A DNA stretch of 9,192 nt from Lachnospiraceae bacterium (lineage in GTDB: Bacteria; Bacillota; Clostridia; Lachnospirales; Lachnospiraceae). The notes under the pieces are model-generated. The model searched no databases, was not told where the DNA came from, and worked only from the letters and a program-made list of their open reading frames with translations. The position numbers were made by a program, and so were the translations under genes. Shown here in pieces: positions 1 to 5,427 of the stretch; positions within the stretch are counted from its first letter, which is position 1; every line of letters begins with the position of its first letter. Where the stretch lies: positions 1 through 9,192 of the forward strand of contig JAFTPY010000048.1 of assembly GCA_017463035.1 (NCBI GenBank), given 5' to 3'.

Positions 1-281
1 CCTTTCGCCAGGCGCTCCACATCTTTGATGGTACGATCCATATGAGTCTTTAAAATCAATGCCAACCCCAACCGATTTTGCTGCAAATACAACTCCCTTG
101 CATGAGTGGCACAAAAACCCGCCTTATCCGTTACCATCCGGACGTCGTCTTCCATATAACTCGGTCCCAAAGTATACTCTATGGACGCTCTCTCCAACTG
201 ATGCCGCATAGCGCACACCGGGCACTCACAATCCGTTTCCAACGCTTCGTTTACCGGTATGGTGTATAACTGTTCCTTCAT
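1..281 (-). CDS. DUF6062-like small Cys-rich protein (3' end outside window)
   Basis: The first 93 codons of a gene that runs off base 1. The start is ATG at 281-279, with AAAGGAG eight bases upstream. The N-terminus reads MKEQLYTIPVNEALETDCEC and is followed by PVC, so Cys18, Cys20 and Cys23 form a CxCPxC cluster. A second cluster, GFCATH, places Cys57 and His60. This spacing suggests a small metal (zinc) site, although metal binding is inferred. The pattern of TIPVNEA, a CECPVC cluster, LGPSYMEDDVR, FCxxH and LGLALxLKTHMD matches, from memory, the DUF6062 family of Lachnospiraceae, which has no known function. It lies 51 bases after the DUF2225 gene on the same strand, so the two probably share a transcript, with a hairpin between them that may lower its expression. 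The family call is recalled, not searched. Confidence 0.7.
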   Translation of the reverse strand, partial: MKEQLYTIPVNEALETDCECPVCAMRHQLERASIEYTLGPSYMEDDVRMVTDKAGFCATHARELYLQQNRLGLALILKTHMDRTIKDVERLAK

Positions 282-305
282 TCTTACTTCTCCTTTCCGA
301 ACAAA

Positions 306-325
306 GGCGCCGGTGAACCGGCGCC
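306..325 (-). terminator. GC-rich hairpin between the DUF2225 and DUF6062-like genes
   Basis: A perfect 8-bp stem (GGCGCCGG/CCGGCGCC) closes a four-base loop. On the minus-strand transcript it comes 7 bases after the DUF2225 stop and is followed by TTTGTTC, then by the ribosome-binding site of the next gene. The U run is short and broken, so this is either a leaky intrinsic terminator that reduces expression of the downstream gene or an mRNA-stabilising or processing hairpin. Confidence 0.5.
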
Positions 326-332
326 GTAATCT

Positions 333-1190
333 TTATTCTGCATGGTTTGCCTTGGTCAAATCCTCAACAATCAAATCTTTAATCTCTCTGGCCTTATTCT
401 TAATACGTTCTGTTGCGGTTCTCGAAACAATCACCCGAGAAATCAGACGTCCCGCATCTTCATAATGCCCTACCCGCCGTCCGATATCCGCCAGCATACA
501 CAACATGGTATTCTCATCCATACCGCAAATCGGAAAGGTTTCCTTGGACATTGCCTCCGCAAAACCGTCATAAGCACTGCTTAAAAACTCCTGCTCCTGT
601 TCATGCAACGCCGACTTTTCCTTTTCATTTGTTGTCTCGTCCTCCTGCTTTGCCCTGAGAAGCCATGCGGTTTTAAGGCAGGTATAAGCCCGCTCACTGA
701 GTTTGGAACGCTTTACCACCGCGCTGGCAAGAGCCAAACGATGGAATAAAATCGCATCATCATAGGAATACACCCCATCCAGCTTCAGCGTCGCGTTAAA
801 TTTCTTGGAAATATGCTCCAAGACAAGCTTCGCCTGCGGTGTCGTAATGGCGGTAAAGAAACGATTCACTCCCGCATAACCACATCGCGGACAAACAATG
901 GCATCATACTTTAACGGGTCGACCCCCTGGTATCGCGGTCGCAAATCCGTATCGGTTCCGATTAACTTCGCTTTACCGGTACGAACCGCGCTGCTCTTAA
1001 ACTCCTCATCGCATACAGGACAGGTATGAGTCTTCTCAAAAAGATAATCTATTTCTGTTCTCTCATGCGTCTCTGCCCCGGCAGCTTCTTTTTTCTCGCG
1101 CTTTGTCTTGGTCTCTACATCCTCGTAAACTTCCATATCGCTTACGCCACCGAGTCCCAACGCCTCTAACCCCGACAGTAAATTACTCAT
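333..1190 (-). CDS. DUF2225 family zinc-ribbon protein
   Basis: A 285-residue soluble protein with no signal peptide or membrane segment. After a charged, probably disordered N-terminus (about residues 18-46) come two Cys pairs: CPVC at 57-60, followed by DEEFK, and CPRC at 100-103, followed by GYAG. Together they make a likely four-Cys zinc ribbon. The CPVCDEEF...CPRCGYA pattern is the hallmark of DUF2225, a family common in Firmicutes and without an established function. The rest is charged and helical (Lys/Glu-rich, about residues 110-285), reminiscent of a repeat-like helical domain. The start is ATG at 1190-1188, with AAGGAGG six bases upstream. It is the first gene of a probable two-gene unit with the Cys-rich gene downstream, and a good sigma-A-like promoter lies about 90 bases before it. 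Two adjacent proteins with Cys clusters suggests a shared role, but this is inference only. Confidence 0.85.
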   Translation of the reverse strand: MSNLLSGLEALGLGGVSDMEVYEDVETKTKREKKEAAGAETHERTEIDYLFEKTHTCPVCDEEFKSSAVRTGKAKLIGTDTDLRPRYQGVDPLKYDAIVCPRCGYAGVNRFFTAITTPQAKLVLEHISKKFNATLKLDGVYSYDDAILFHRLALASAVVKRSKLSERAYTCLKTAWLLRAKQEDETTNEKEKSALHEQEQEFLSSAYDGFAEAMSKETFPICGMDENTMLCMLADIGRRVGHYEDAGRLISRVIVSRTATERIKNKAREIKDLIVEDLTKANHAE

Positions 1191-1278
1191 TCATTCCTCC
1201 TTCGGCGCATTCTCTATGGAATGGCACCTCCCGATAAATGTTAAAACACTTATATCATCAAAAATAGCTCCTACATCC

Positions 1279-1307
1279 ATGATACGATACTTTTCCCCTT
1301 TTATCAA
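1279..1307 (-). promoter_or_regulatory. Housekeeping-type promoter for the DUF2225 gene
   Basis: On the minus strand TTGATA (1307-1302), a 17-base spacer and TATCAT (1284-1279) match the sigma-A consensus at 5 of 6 positions in each box with ideal spacing. The start point would be near 1272, giving a leader of about 80 bases. The -35 box directly abuts the -35-like box of the opposing plus-strand promoter. Confidence 0.6.
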
Positions 1308-1336
1308 GCATTATTTCCACAAAAAAGCCATACACT
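1308..1336 (+). promoter_or_regulatory. Candidate sporulation (sigma-E/sigma-K type) promoter for the deacetylase
   Basis: CATACACT at 1329-1336 fits the mother-cell sigma-E -10 pattern CATACANT, and CATACACTA also fits the sigma-K pattern CATANNNTA. Fourteen bases upstream is GCATTAT (1308-1314), matching the sigma-E -35 pattern KMATATT at five of seven positions. A start near 1343 would leave a leader of about 22 bases before the ATG at 1365. The best sigma-A alternative, TTTCCA (1314-1319), a 16-base spacer and TATACG (1336-1341), matches only 4 of 6 positions in each box. A sporulation promoter suits the gene, since the related pdaB of Bacillus subtilis belongs to the sigma-E regulon. The consensus patterns are recalled; use of this promoter is inferred. 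Confidence 0.5.
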
Positions 1337-1364
1337 ATACGAACCACTACTTTTGAGGCAAACC

Positions 1365-2273
1365 ATGAATTTTGACGAAAATCCAACCAAAGTCTATCGC
1401 ATCGTAAAGTACTCCCTTTTTCTATTCTCCATCGCTTTTTTCCTATTTGCAGGCAGTAAATTGTTAAACGATACTATCCCGACAGCGGGTAAAACAAAGA
1501 AGCTACCGATTTACTGCGTGGATACGGATGAGAAGAAGGTGTCGCTTAGTTTTGATGCTGCGTGGGGGAATGAAGACACCCGTAACCTCCTTGCCATCCT
1601 AAAAAAGCATAACGTAAAGGTCACATTCTTTATGACCGGAGAATGGATGAATAAGTACCCGGAGGACGTAAAAGCTATTCTTGCCGATGGGCATGACTTG
1701 GGCAACCACAGTGAAAATCACAAGCAGATGTCACAGCTTTCCGCAGAGCAATGCCGTACCGAGATTCAGAAAGCCCACGACCGCATCAAGGAATTGACCG
1801 GAGTGGAAATGAACTTGTTCCGACCGCCGTACGGAGATTATAACAACACCCTGGTGGATGTATGTAAAGACATGGGGTATCATTGTGTGCAGTGGGATAT
1901 TGACAGTCTTGACTGGAAAGACTACGGCACCGACGCCATTATAAAGAAAGTGTTGGAACACAAGCACCTGGGCAACGGATCCATCATTCTCATGCACAAC
2001 GGTGCAAAGTATACTCCTGCCGCACTGGAAGCGATTATTCTTGGGTTAAAGGAAAAAGGATATGAGCTGGTACCGATTTCGGAGTTGATACATAAAGAGA
2101 ATTATGAGATGGATCACGAGGGACGGCAGCACGTGAAGGAGGGAACTCCAAACACCGAGGGAGCTGTCGAGTCGCAACATAGCTCCGGCTTCGGAACACC
2201 GATTCCTACACCGGCTACAACACCTGCTACTATGCCAAACACCACTCCGGGCACTTCACCGAAGACAGCATAA
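1365..2273 (+). CDS. Membrane-anchored polysaccharide deacetylase, PdaB-like
   Basis: A 302-residue protein of the NodB-homology (carbohydrate esterase 4) fold, predicted to remove acetyl groups from peptidoglycan amino sugars outside the membrane. One membrane segment (about 15-32) is followed by the catalytic domain (about 48-243). Motifs: SFDAAW at 62-67, NHSENH at 114-119 (metal-binding His pair), RPPYG at 153-157, DIDSLDW at 178-184 and ILMH at 208-211. The usual TFDDGP is SFDAAW: the first Asp, the usual catalytic base, is kept, and the second, usually a metal ligand, is Ala. From memory this variant is common in clostridial PdaB-type sporulation deacetylases. A Pro/Thr-rich low-complexity tail fills about 277-302. 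An upstream in-frame TTG at 1353 is open, but GAGG at 1355-1358 lies six bases before the ATG at 1365, so that ATG is preferred. It is monocistronic and convergent with murD. Confidence 0.88.
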   Translation: MNFDENPTKVYRIVKYSLFLFSIAFFLFAGSKLLNDTIPTAGKTKKLPIYCVDTDEKKVSLSFDAAWGNEDTRNLLAILKKHNVKVTFFMTGEWMNKYPEDVKAILADGHDLGNHSENHKQMSQLSAEQCRTEIQKAHDRIKELTGVEMNLFRPPYGDYNNTLVDVCKDMGYHCVQWDIDSLDWKDYGTDAIIKKVLEHKHLGNGSIILMHNGAKYTPAALEAIILGLKEKGYELVPISELIHKENYEMDHEGRQHVKEGTPNTEGAVESQHSSGFGTPIPTPATTPATMPNTTPGTSPKTA

Positions 2274-2278
2274 AAAAG

Positions 2279-2310
2279 CGCCTATGCCGCATTCCACTGC
2301 GGCATAGGCG
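2279..2310. terminator. Bidirectional terminator between deacetylase and murD
   Basis: A perfect 13-bp stem (CGCCTATGCCGCA with its complement) closes the six-base loop TTCCAC. It begins 6 bases after the deacetylase stop. Six As precede it and TTTTGCTT follows it on the plus strand, so on the minus strand the stem is followed by TTTTTTA. The minus-strand U run is the better one. It therefore ends the deacetylase transcript and also catches murD transcription after the tandem repeats. Confidence 0.9.
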
Positions 2311-2312
2311 TT

Positions 2313-2431
2313 TTGCTTACTCCTTGAAGACATATGACGGAGCAAGCCTTGCTTACTCCTTGAAGACATATGACGGAGCAAGCCTTGCTTACTCCTTGAA
2401 GACATATGACGGAGCAAGCCTTGCTTACTCC
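2313..2431. repeat. 36-bp tandem repeat, 3.3 identical copies
   Basis: Three exact copies of a 36-base unit occupy 2315-2350, 2351-2386 and 2387-2422. A partial copy of nine bases (2423-2431) runs into the last codons of murD, and two matching Ts extend the array left to 2313. No mismatch separates the copies, which points to recent expansion. Each unit junction carries an inverted repeat, GGAGCAAGC-CTT-GCTTACTCC, at 2339-2359, 2375-2395 and 2411-2431. On the minus-strand RNA its single mismatch becomes a G-U pair, so the murD transcript would carry three successive 9-bp hairpins before the terminator. The array lies between the murD stop codon and the shared terminator. Confidence 0.95.
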
Positions 2432-2436
2432 GTCAT
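2406..2436 (-). other. Hairpin overlapping the murD stop codon
   Basis: In the minus-strand RNA ATGACGGAGTAAGC pairs with GCTTGCTCCGTCAT around the loop AAG, a 14-bp stem with one G-U pair. The 5' arm contains the last codons of murD, including the TAA at 2427-2425. It is the longest of the three hairpins in the repeat array; the other two keep only the inner 9 bp. No clear U run follows (ATGTCTTC), so a role in mRNA stability or partial termination is more likely than full termination. Confidence 0.6.
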
Positions 2437-3684
2437 CACACATTCTTTAAATTTCTCGCCACGTTCTTCAAAATTCTTAAACACACCGTAAGACGGTGCC
2501 GCCGGAGACATGACGCAGGCCTTGCCCGGTACCGTCACCTTCTTTGCCAGTGCTACGGCCTCTTCAAGTGTCTCCACCAAGAAGCGGTTTGCACCGTCCC
2601 CGACACCGGCTACGGTCAAACCACGCGGGCTTTCCGCAGCGCCAAATGCACTCTCTGAGCCCGTCAGTGCCCCATAAATCCTTTTTCCCGTATCGTACAT
2701 AAAAATATAGATATACTGCGGATTCTCCTCCACAAAGGCCTCCAGCACGCTGTAATCGATACCCCTGTCCATTCCGCCGATAATCACGGTCTGTACATCC
2801 TTTATGGCCGCCACTGCACAAATCACCGCCTCCGGAATGGTGGCTATGGAATCGTCATAATACCGCACGCCGTTTTTCTCTCCGATAAACTCCAGACGAT
2901 GCGGGAGATTGCCCACTTCGCCGAGGGCCTTCTTTACCGCCTCGCCCTCACATCCGTATACCTCCGTAGCAATCCGGTACACAAACTCCGCATTGTACTG
3001 GTTCTGCTCTCCCAAAATCCGAAGCTCGTACTTTCTTCCCTCTACCGGTACAATCACCGTCCGTTTTCCCGGTGCCGTAACGCCGGTCAAATCCACACCG
3101 GCTCCGCAATAAAGGAAATCCTCAGGCTCCTGATACTTTGCAATGGCGAGCTTCGCCGCCACATAATTCTCCATGGTCTTATAATAGTCCAAATGCTCTT
3201 CGAAAATATTCAAAAGCACCGCCACATGAGGGGACACCTTTGTATGAAACAACTGATGACAGGAAAGTTCAAACACCGCCAAGGTGTCCTCCTCCATCTC
3301 ACCGTAATAATCCAGGCACGGCTTGCCGATATTCCCGAGAAGAAGCGTCTTCTTCCCGGAACACTCCGAAAGCACATGATGTAACATCGTGGCAGTGGTA
3401 CTCTTTCCTTTGGTACCGGTGACACCGATGACCCGGTCCTTAAACTGCCCCAGAAACAACTCCGTTTGGGATGTATACTTTGGATTATACTCTAACATCG
3501 GGATTCCCGGGCTTTTGATAATCAAGTCATACTTTGCTTCATCAATGCCGGCTTTATCTCCTTCATATACCTCTACACATGCCGGAGTACAATAGGTTGC
3601 AAGAAAGTTCTCCGTAGACTTTCCTTCCCTGCCGTAGCCCCATATCAAAATCTTTTTTCCGTTCAGATATTGTTCAATATCCAT
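2425..3684 (-). CDS. murD: UDP-MurNAc-L-alanine--glutamate ligase, MurD2-like
   Basis: A 419-residue cytoplasmic Mur ligase that adds glutamate to UDP-MurNAc-L-Ala using ATP in peptidoglycan precursor synthesis. It has an N-terminal UMP-binding fold (WGYGREG at 15-21, SPGIP at 58-62), an ATP P-loop GTKGKST at 90-96, ELSCHQL at 139-145, EEHLDYY at 162-168, and AAKLAI at 176-181 with Lys178 at the carbamylated-Lys position. NLPHRLE lies at 259-265, and a C-terminal domain ends in SPAAPSYGVFKNFEERG at 393-409. The loop that reads NDSKATN in ordinary MurD is DDSIATI at 277-283, with Ile replacing Lys. Together with murL directly upstream, this suggests the MurD2 type that uses L-Glu, but substrate choice is inferred. 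The start ATG shares one base with the murL stop (TAATG). GGAGG lies seven bases upstream, so translation is probably coupled. The 3' end runs into the tandem repeats. Confidence 0.88.
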   Translation of the reverse strand: MDIEQYLNGKKILIWGYGREGKSTENFLATYCTPACVEVYEGDKAGIDEAKYDLIIKSPGIPMLEYNPKYTSQTELFLGQFKDRVIGVTGTKGKSTTATMLHHVLSECSGKKTLLLGNIGKPCLDYYGEMEEDTLAVFELSCHQLFHTKVSPHVAVLLNIFEEHLDYYKTMENYVAAKLAIAKYQEPEDFLYCGAGVDLTGVTAPGKRTVIVPVEGRKYELRILGEQNQYNAEFVYRIATEVYGCEGEAVKKALGEVGNLPHRLEFIGEKNGVRYYDDSIATIPEAVICAVAAIKDVQTVIIGGMDRGIDYSVLEAFVEENPQYIYIFMYDTGKRIYGALTGSESAFGAAESPRGLTVAGVGDGANRFLVETLEEAVALAKKVTVPGKACVMSPAAPSYGVFKNFEERGEKFKECVMTE

Positions 3685-5075
3685 TACAGTTCCTCCTTCA
3701 ACACCGCCAGTAACTCCTCCGGCACGTTGTGCAACTCATTCCACTCAAGGAGCGCCGTATCCACGTCTCCCGACTGTGCCATAAGCCAATCAGCATACTT
3801 CACCGGCAAAAGCGCCTTTCCGCCCTTTTCCAGATACTTCTTTAAGGACATGACAACCTCGCTTCTGGTTCCTACGCACTCAAAAGGCTTATTCTCGTCA
3901 AGACCTGTCAGCTCTCTGAAATACTTCTCACACTTCTCCGCATTGAGCAGATTTTCCCCGAAAATCTCAACAAGCGCCTCTTCTGTCAGGAAGGAAGACA
4001 AAATAATATACACAAACAGGCACTTCGGGCCATTACAACACCATATACCCTGCTTGCTGCCCGCATTGCAGCTGCGAAAGGCCTTGTGATACTTCGTATA
4101 TTTAGAAAATAAATACGCAATCTGCAGCTCCGACAACGGACGCAACAAACTGAAATACCGGATCTCCGTGTCCAAGAAACTGTCGATATACTCCATAAAA
4201 TCCCGCTCAAACTCGTAGCTTTTGGAATACTGGTGATTCACAAAGGAACCAACCACCGTGGACTCGTTGGCACTGGACTCGTTGGACAGGGCAATGTAAC
4301 GGATGCCCTTCAAATAGGCGGAAATAAAGGTCGAAAAGGCCACCACCGCAGAAAACGGAATATGCCCGTTCAAAAAGCCCCGCTTATTCATCTCCAAAAT
4401 CCGCGGATCCAGTCTGCGGTTTACAAAACAGGTCTTATACTTCCGCTCCGCTGCCGCCAGCACGTTCTCCACCGTCGCATCTTTATTGATACGGTAAATC
4501 GTTACATCCTCATTTCGGAGCACTTCCATGGACACCACGGAATCCTTGCCGCCGCCCACCGGCACAAGACAACCGGAATAAGAAGCAGTATCCGTAAGCT
4601 TGCCGGTAAAAGAAGCATCAAACTCCGCCCGGCCCAGCCCGATTTTGCTGCCTCCGGCAACGGTAGCCCCGCCAAAAGCATCATCTCCCGGCTCGCACTC
4701 AATGGTCAAAAGCTCCTCTTCCGACACCTCAATGCCGTTCACATACATAAACTCCCCGAGGCCGTTGTAAAACAGCTTCCGCCACCATTTATTCTGCCAC
4801 TCCGTAAGGCTTCCGCAAGCCACACGGAGCACCGGCGCGCAGGTCACCTTCCAGTAGCTGATGGCCTCCGCCATACCAAGCTCAAACAACAAACGATTAA
4901 AAATTGCCGCATCCAGCGTCTTCCCCGCATCCGGGAACTTCCACACCGTCTCAAACTCCGACAGTCCCGGAATCTCGAAGGAAAAGGTCACCTGATACAT
5001 CCCATCCGTAACCTCATAGGAAAAGCCTTTATAAACAAACTCTTTATACTGTTCTCTTAACGAAACAAAATCCAT
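3684..5075 (-). CDS. murL: MurL, UDP-MurNAc-L-Ala-L-Glu epimerase
   Basis: A 463-residue soluble protein matching MurL, the glycopeptidyl-glutamate epimerase described in Xanthomonas oryzae. That enzyme inverts the L-Glu of UDP-MurNAc-L-Ala-L-Glu to D-Glu in an ATP-dependent reaction. Visible signatures are PVGGGKDS at 172-179 (an ATP-pyrophosphatase-like loop), NGHIPFSA at 236-243, NESSANES at 265-272, VNHQYSKSYEFE at 279-290, SLLRPLSELQIA at 309-320, SCN at 335-337, WCCNGPKCLFV at 345-355 and IFGENLL at 371-377. The Cys pattern is slightly unusual: Cys346, Cys347 and Cys352 are present, but Gly349 sits where I would expect the CP-K-C cysteine. The start is ATG at 5075-5073, with GAGG seven bases upstream. 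It is the first gene of the murL-murD operon. The partner ligase one base away strongly supports the function. Confidence 0.88.
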   Translation of the reverse strand: MDFVSLREQYKEFVYKGFSYEVTDGMYQVTFSFEIPGLSEFETVWKFPDAGKTLDAAIFNRLLFELGMAEAISYWKVTCAPVLRVACGSLTEWQNKWWRKLFYNGLGEFMYVNGIEVSEEELLTIECEPGDDAFGGATVAGGSKIGLGRAEFDASFTGKLTDTASYSGCLVPVGGGKDSVVSMEVLRNEDVTIYRINKDATVENVLAAAERKYKTCFVNRRLDPRILEMNKRGFLNGHIPFSAVVAFSTFISAYLKGIRYIALSNESSANESTVVGSFVNHQYSKSYEFERDFMEYIDSFLDTEIRYFSLLRPLSELQIAYLFSKYTKYHKAFRSCNAGSKQGIWCCNGPKCLFVYIILSSFLTEEALVEIFGENLLNAEKCEKYFRELTGLDENKPFECVGTRSEVVMSLKKYLEKGGKALLPVKYADWLMAQSGDVDTALLEWNELHNVPEELLAVLKEEL

Positions 5076-5112
5076 AATCTGACCTCTTTATCAACATCTT
5101 ACAAAATCAATC

Positions 5113-5185
5113 ATACTATCATAGTATATTCCCGACTAAAGGGAACTATGTTTTACGCAATTTCGGCAACCGTTTACGAAATTGC
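5113..5185 (-). promoter_or_regulatory. Inverted repeats in the murL leader
   Basis: Three structures crowd the leader. GCAATTTCG (5157-5165) and CGAAATTGC (5177-5185) are a perfect 9-bp inverted repeat around 11 bases. CATAGT (5120-5125) and ACTATG (5145-5150) can enclose an inner CCC/GGG stem (5131-5133 with 5141-5143). ATACTA-TCA-TAGTAT (5113-5127) uses the same bases and would exclude the second structure. They lie between the proximal promoter and the ribosome-binding site, so they could be operators or a switching RNA. I do not recognise a known riboswitch or T-box. Confidence 0.4.
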
Positions 5186-5201
5186 AGATACGCCTAGGGT
5201 C

Positions 5202-5230
5202 ATTATACTCTTTTTAAATAAACAAAGCAA
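5202..5230 (-). promoter_or_regulatory. Proximal promoter for murL-murD
   Basis: On the minus strand a perfect -10, TATAAT (5207-5202), sits 17 bases after TTGCTT (5230-5225), which matches the -35 consensus only in TTG. The -35 region lies inside the 3' arm of the terminator hairpin. A start near 5195 would give murL a leader of about 120 bases. Confidence 0.5.
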
Positions 5231-5253
5231 GGCAGAATCATCGCCTTGCTTTG
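5223..5253 (-). terminator. Terminator of the small transcript upstream of murL
   Basis: A perfect 11-bp stem, CAAAGCAAGGC with GCCTTGCTTTG, closes a nine-base loop. On the minus strand it is followed by TTTATTTAAAAA, a usable though broken U run. On the plus strand it is followed by As, so it works on the minus strand only. It ends transcripts from the promoter at 5392-5420 and readthrough from the 5428-6177 gene. Confidence 0.7.
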
Positions 5254-5351
5254 CAAAAAAAGTAAACTTTTAATTATTTCTATACACAACTTATAATTTC
5301 TTTTCTTCTCATTATGCTTCTCCACAACCCTCATCCGTCAATAAAACTATA

Positions 5352-5363
5352 TTAATCCTGCAT
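5352..5363 (-). CDS. Three-codon mini-frame behind a perfect Shine-Dalgarno (Met-Gln-Asp)
   Basis: ATG CAG GAT TAA at 5363-5352 lies seven bases after AAGGAGG, the best ribosome-binding site in the window apart from those of full genes. Ribosomes should load here, make three residues and stop. In the same frame a second ATG with GGAG before it (about 5310) encodes only ten residues. Either the frame is a regulatory minimal frame, or it is the remnant of a gene. It is listed because the site is so strong, not because a product is known. Confidence 0.3.
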   Translation of the reverse strand: MQD

Positions 5364-5391
5364 AGCCACTCCTCCTTCTCTTTGTTCTATT

Positions 5392-5420
5392 ATTCTACCA
5401 CCAAATCTAACAAATGTCAA
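5392..5420 (-). promoter_or_regulatory. Consensus sigma-A promoter behind the 2TM gene
   Basis: On the minus strand a perfect TTGACA (5420-5415), a 17-base spacer and TAGAAT (5397-5392, 5 of 6) form the strongest promoter in the window. It begins seven bases after the stop codon of the gene at 5428-6177, and transcription would start near 5385. It therefore drives something in the 5076-5427 gap or, by readthrough, murL. Confidence 0.75.
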
Positions 5421-5427
5421 TCCTCAA

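Larger units (their letters stand above)
5212..5385 (-). ncRNA. Candidate small transcript or attenuated murL leader
   Basis: A consensus promoter (5392-5420) and a terminator (5223-5253) bracket about 170 bases that hold no recognisable protein gene, so a short independent RNA is predicted. It begins with an excellent Shine-Dalgarno, AAGGAGG (5377-5371), followed by only a three-codon frame. The middle is purine-rich on the transcript strand. It may be a small RNA, the mRNA of a very short peptide, or a leader that controls readthrough into murL. No known RNA family is recognised. It fills most of the 352-base gap between murL and the upstream gene. Confidence 0.4.

Noticed and set aside
1353..1364. 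TTG at 1353 as the deacetylase start.
   Set aside because: The TTGAGG at 1353-1358 serves better as the Shine-Dalgarno for the ATG at 1365, which is six bases downstream.
2274..2405. A minus-strand frame through the tandem repeats that would encode a 12-residue repeat peptide (MSSRSKQGLLRH repeated).
   Set aside because: The 36-base unit is a multiple of three and happens to lack stops in this frame, but no ribosome-binding site precedes any of its ATGs and the frame continues through the terminator.
2313..2431. CRISPR array, suggested by a 36-base repeat period.
   Set aside because: The copies are directly adjacent with no spacers, and no cas genes are present.
2899..3384. A 161-codon plus-strand frame opposite the Mur ligase gene.
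   Set aside because: It lies entirely within the antisense of a clear Mur ligase and shows no recognisable domain.
4233..5060. A 275-codon plus-strand open frame opposite murL.
   Set aside because: It is fully antisense to a well-supported gene, has a His/Arg/Lys-rich composition typical of shadow frames, and has no supporting motifs.
5076..5200. T-box or known riboswitch in front of murL.
   Set aside because: No T-box consensus or recognisable aptamer core was seen; only simple inverted repeats are present.
5203..5334. A 43-codon minus-strand reading frame (start MRVVEKHNEKKRNYK) in the gap upstream of murL.
   Set aside because: No Shine-Dalgarno precedes its ATG, and it runs straight through the terminator hairpin and the murL -10 box, so it is probably a chance frame in AT-rich DNA.
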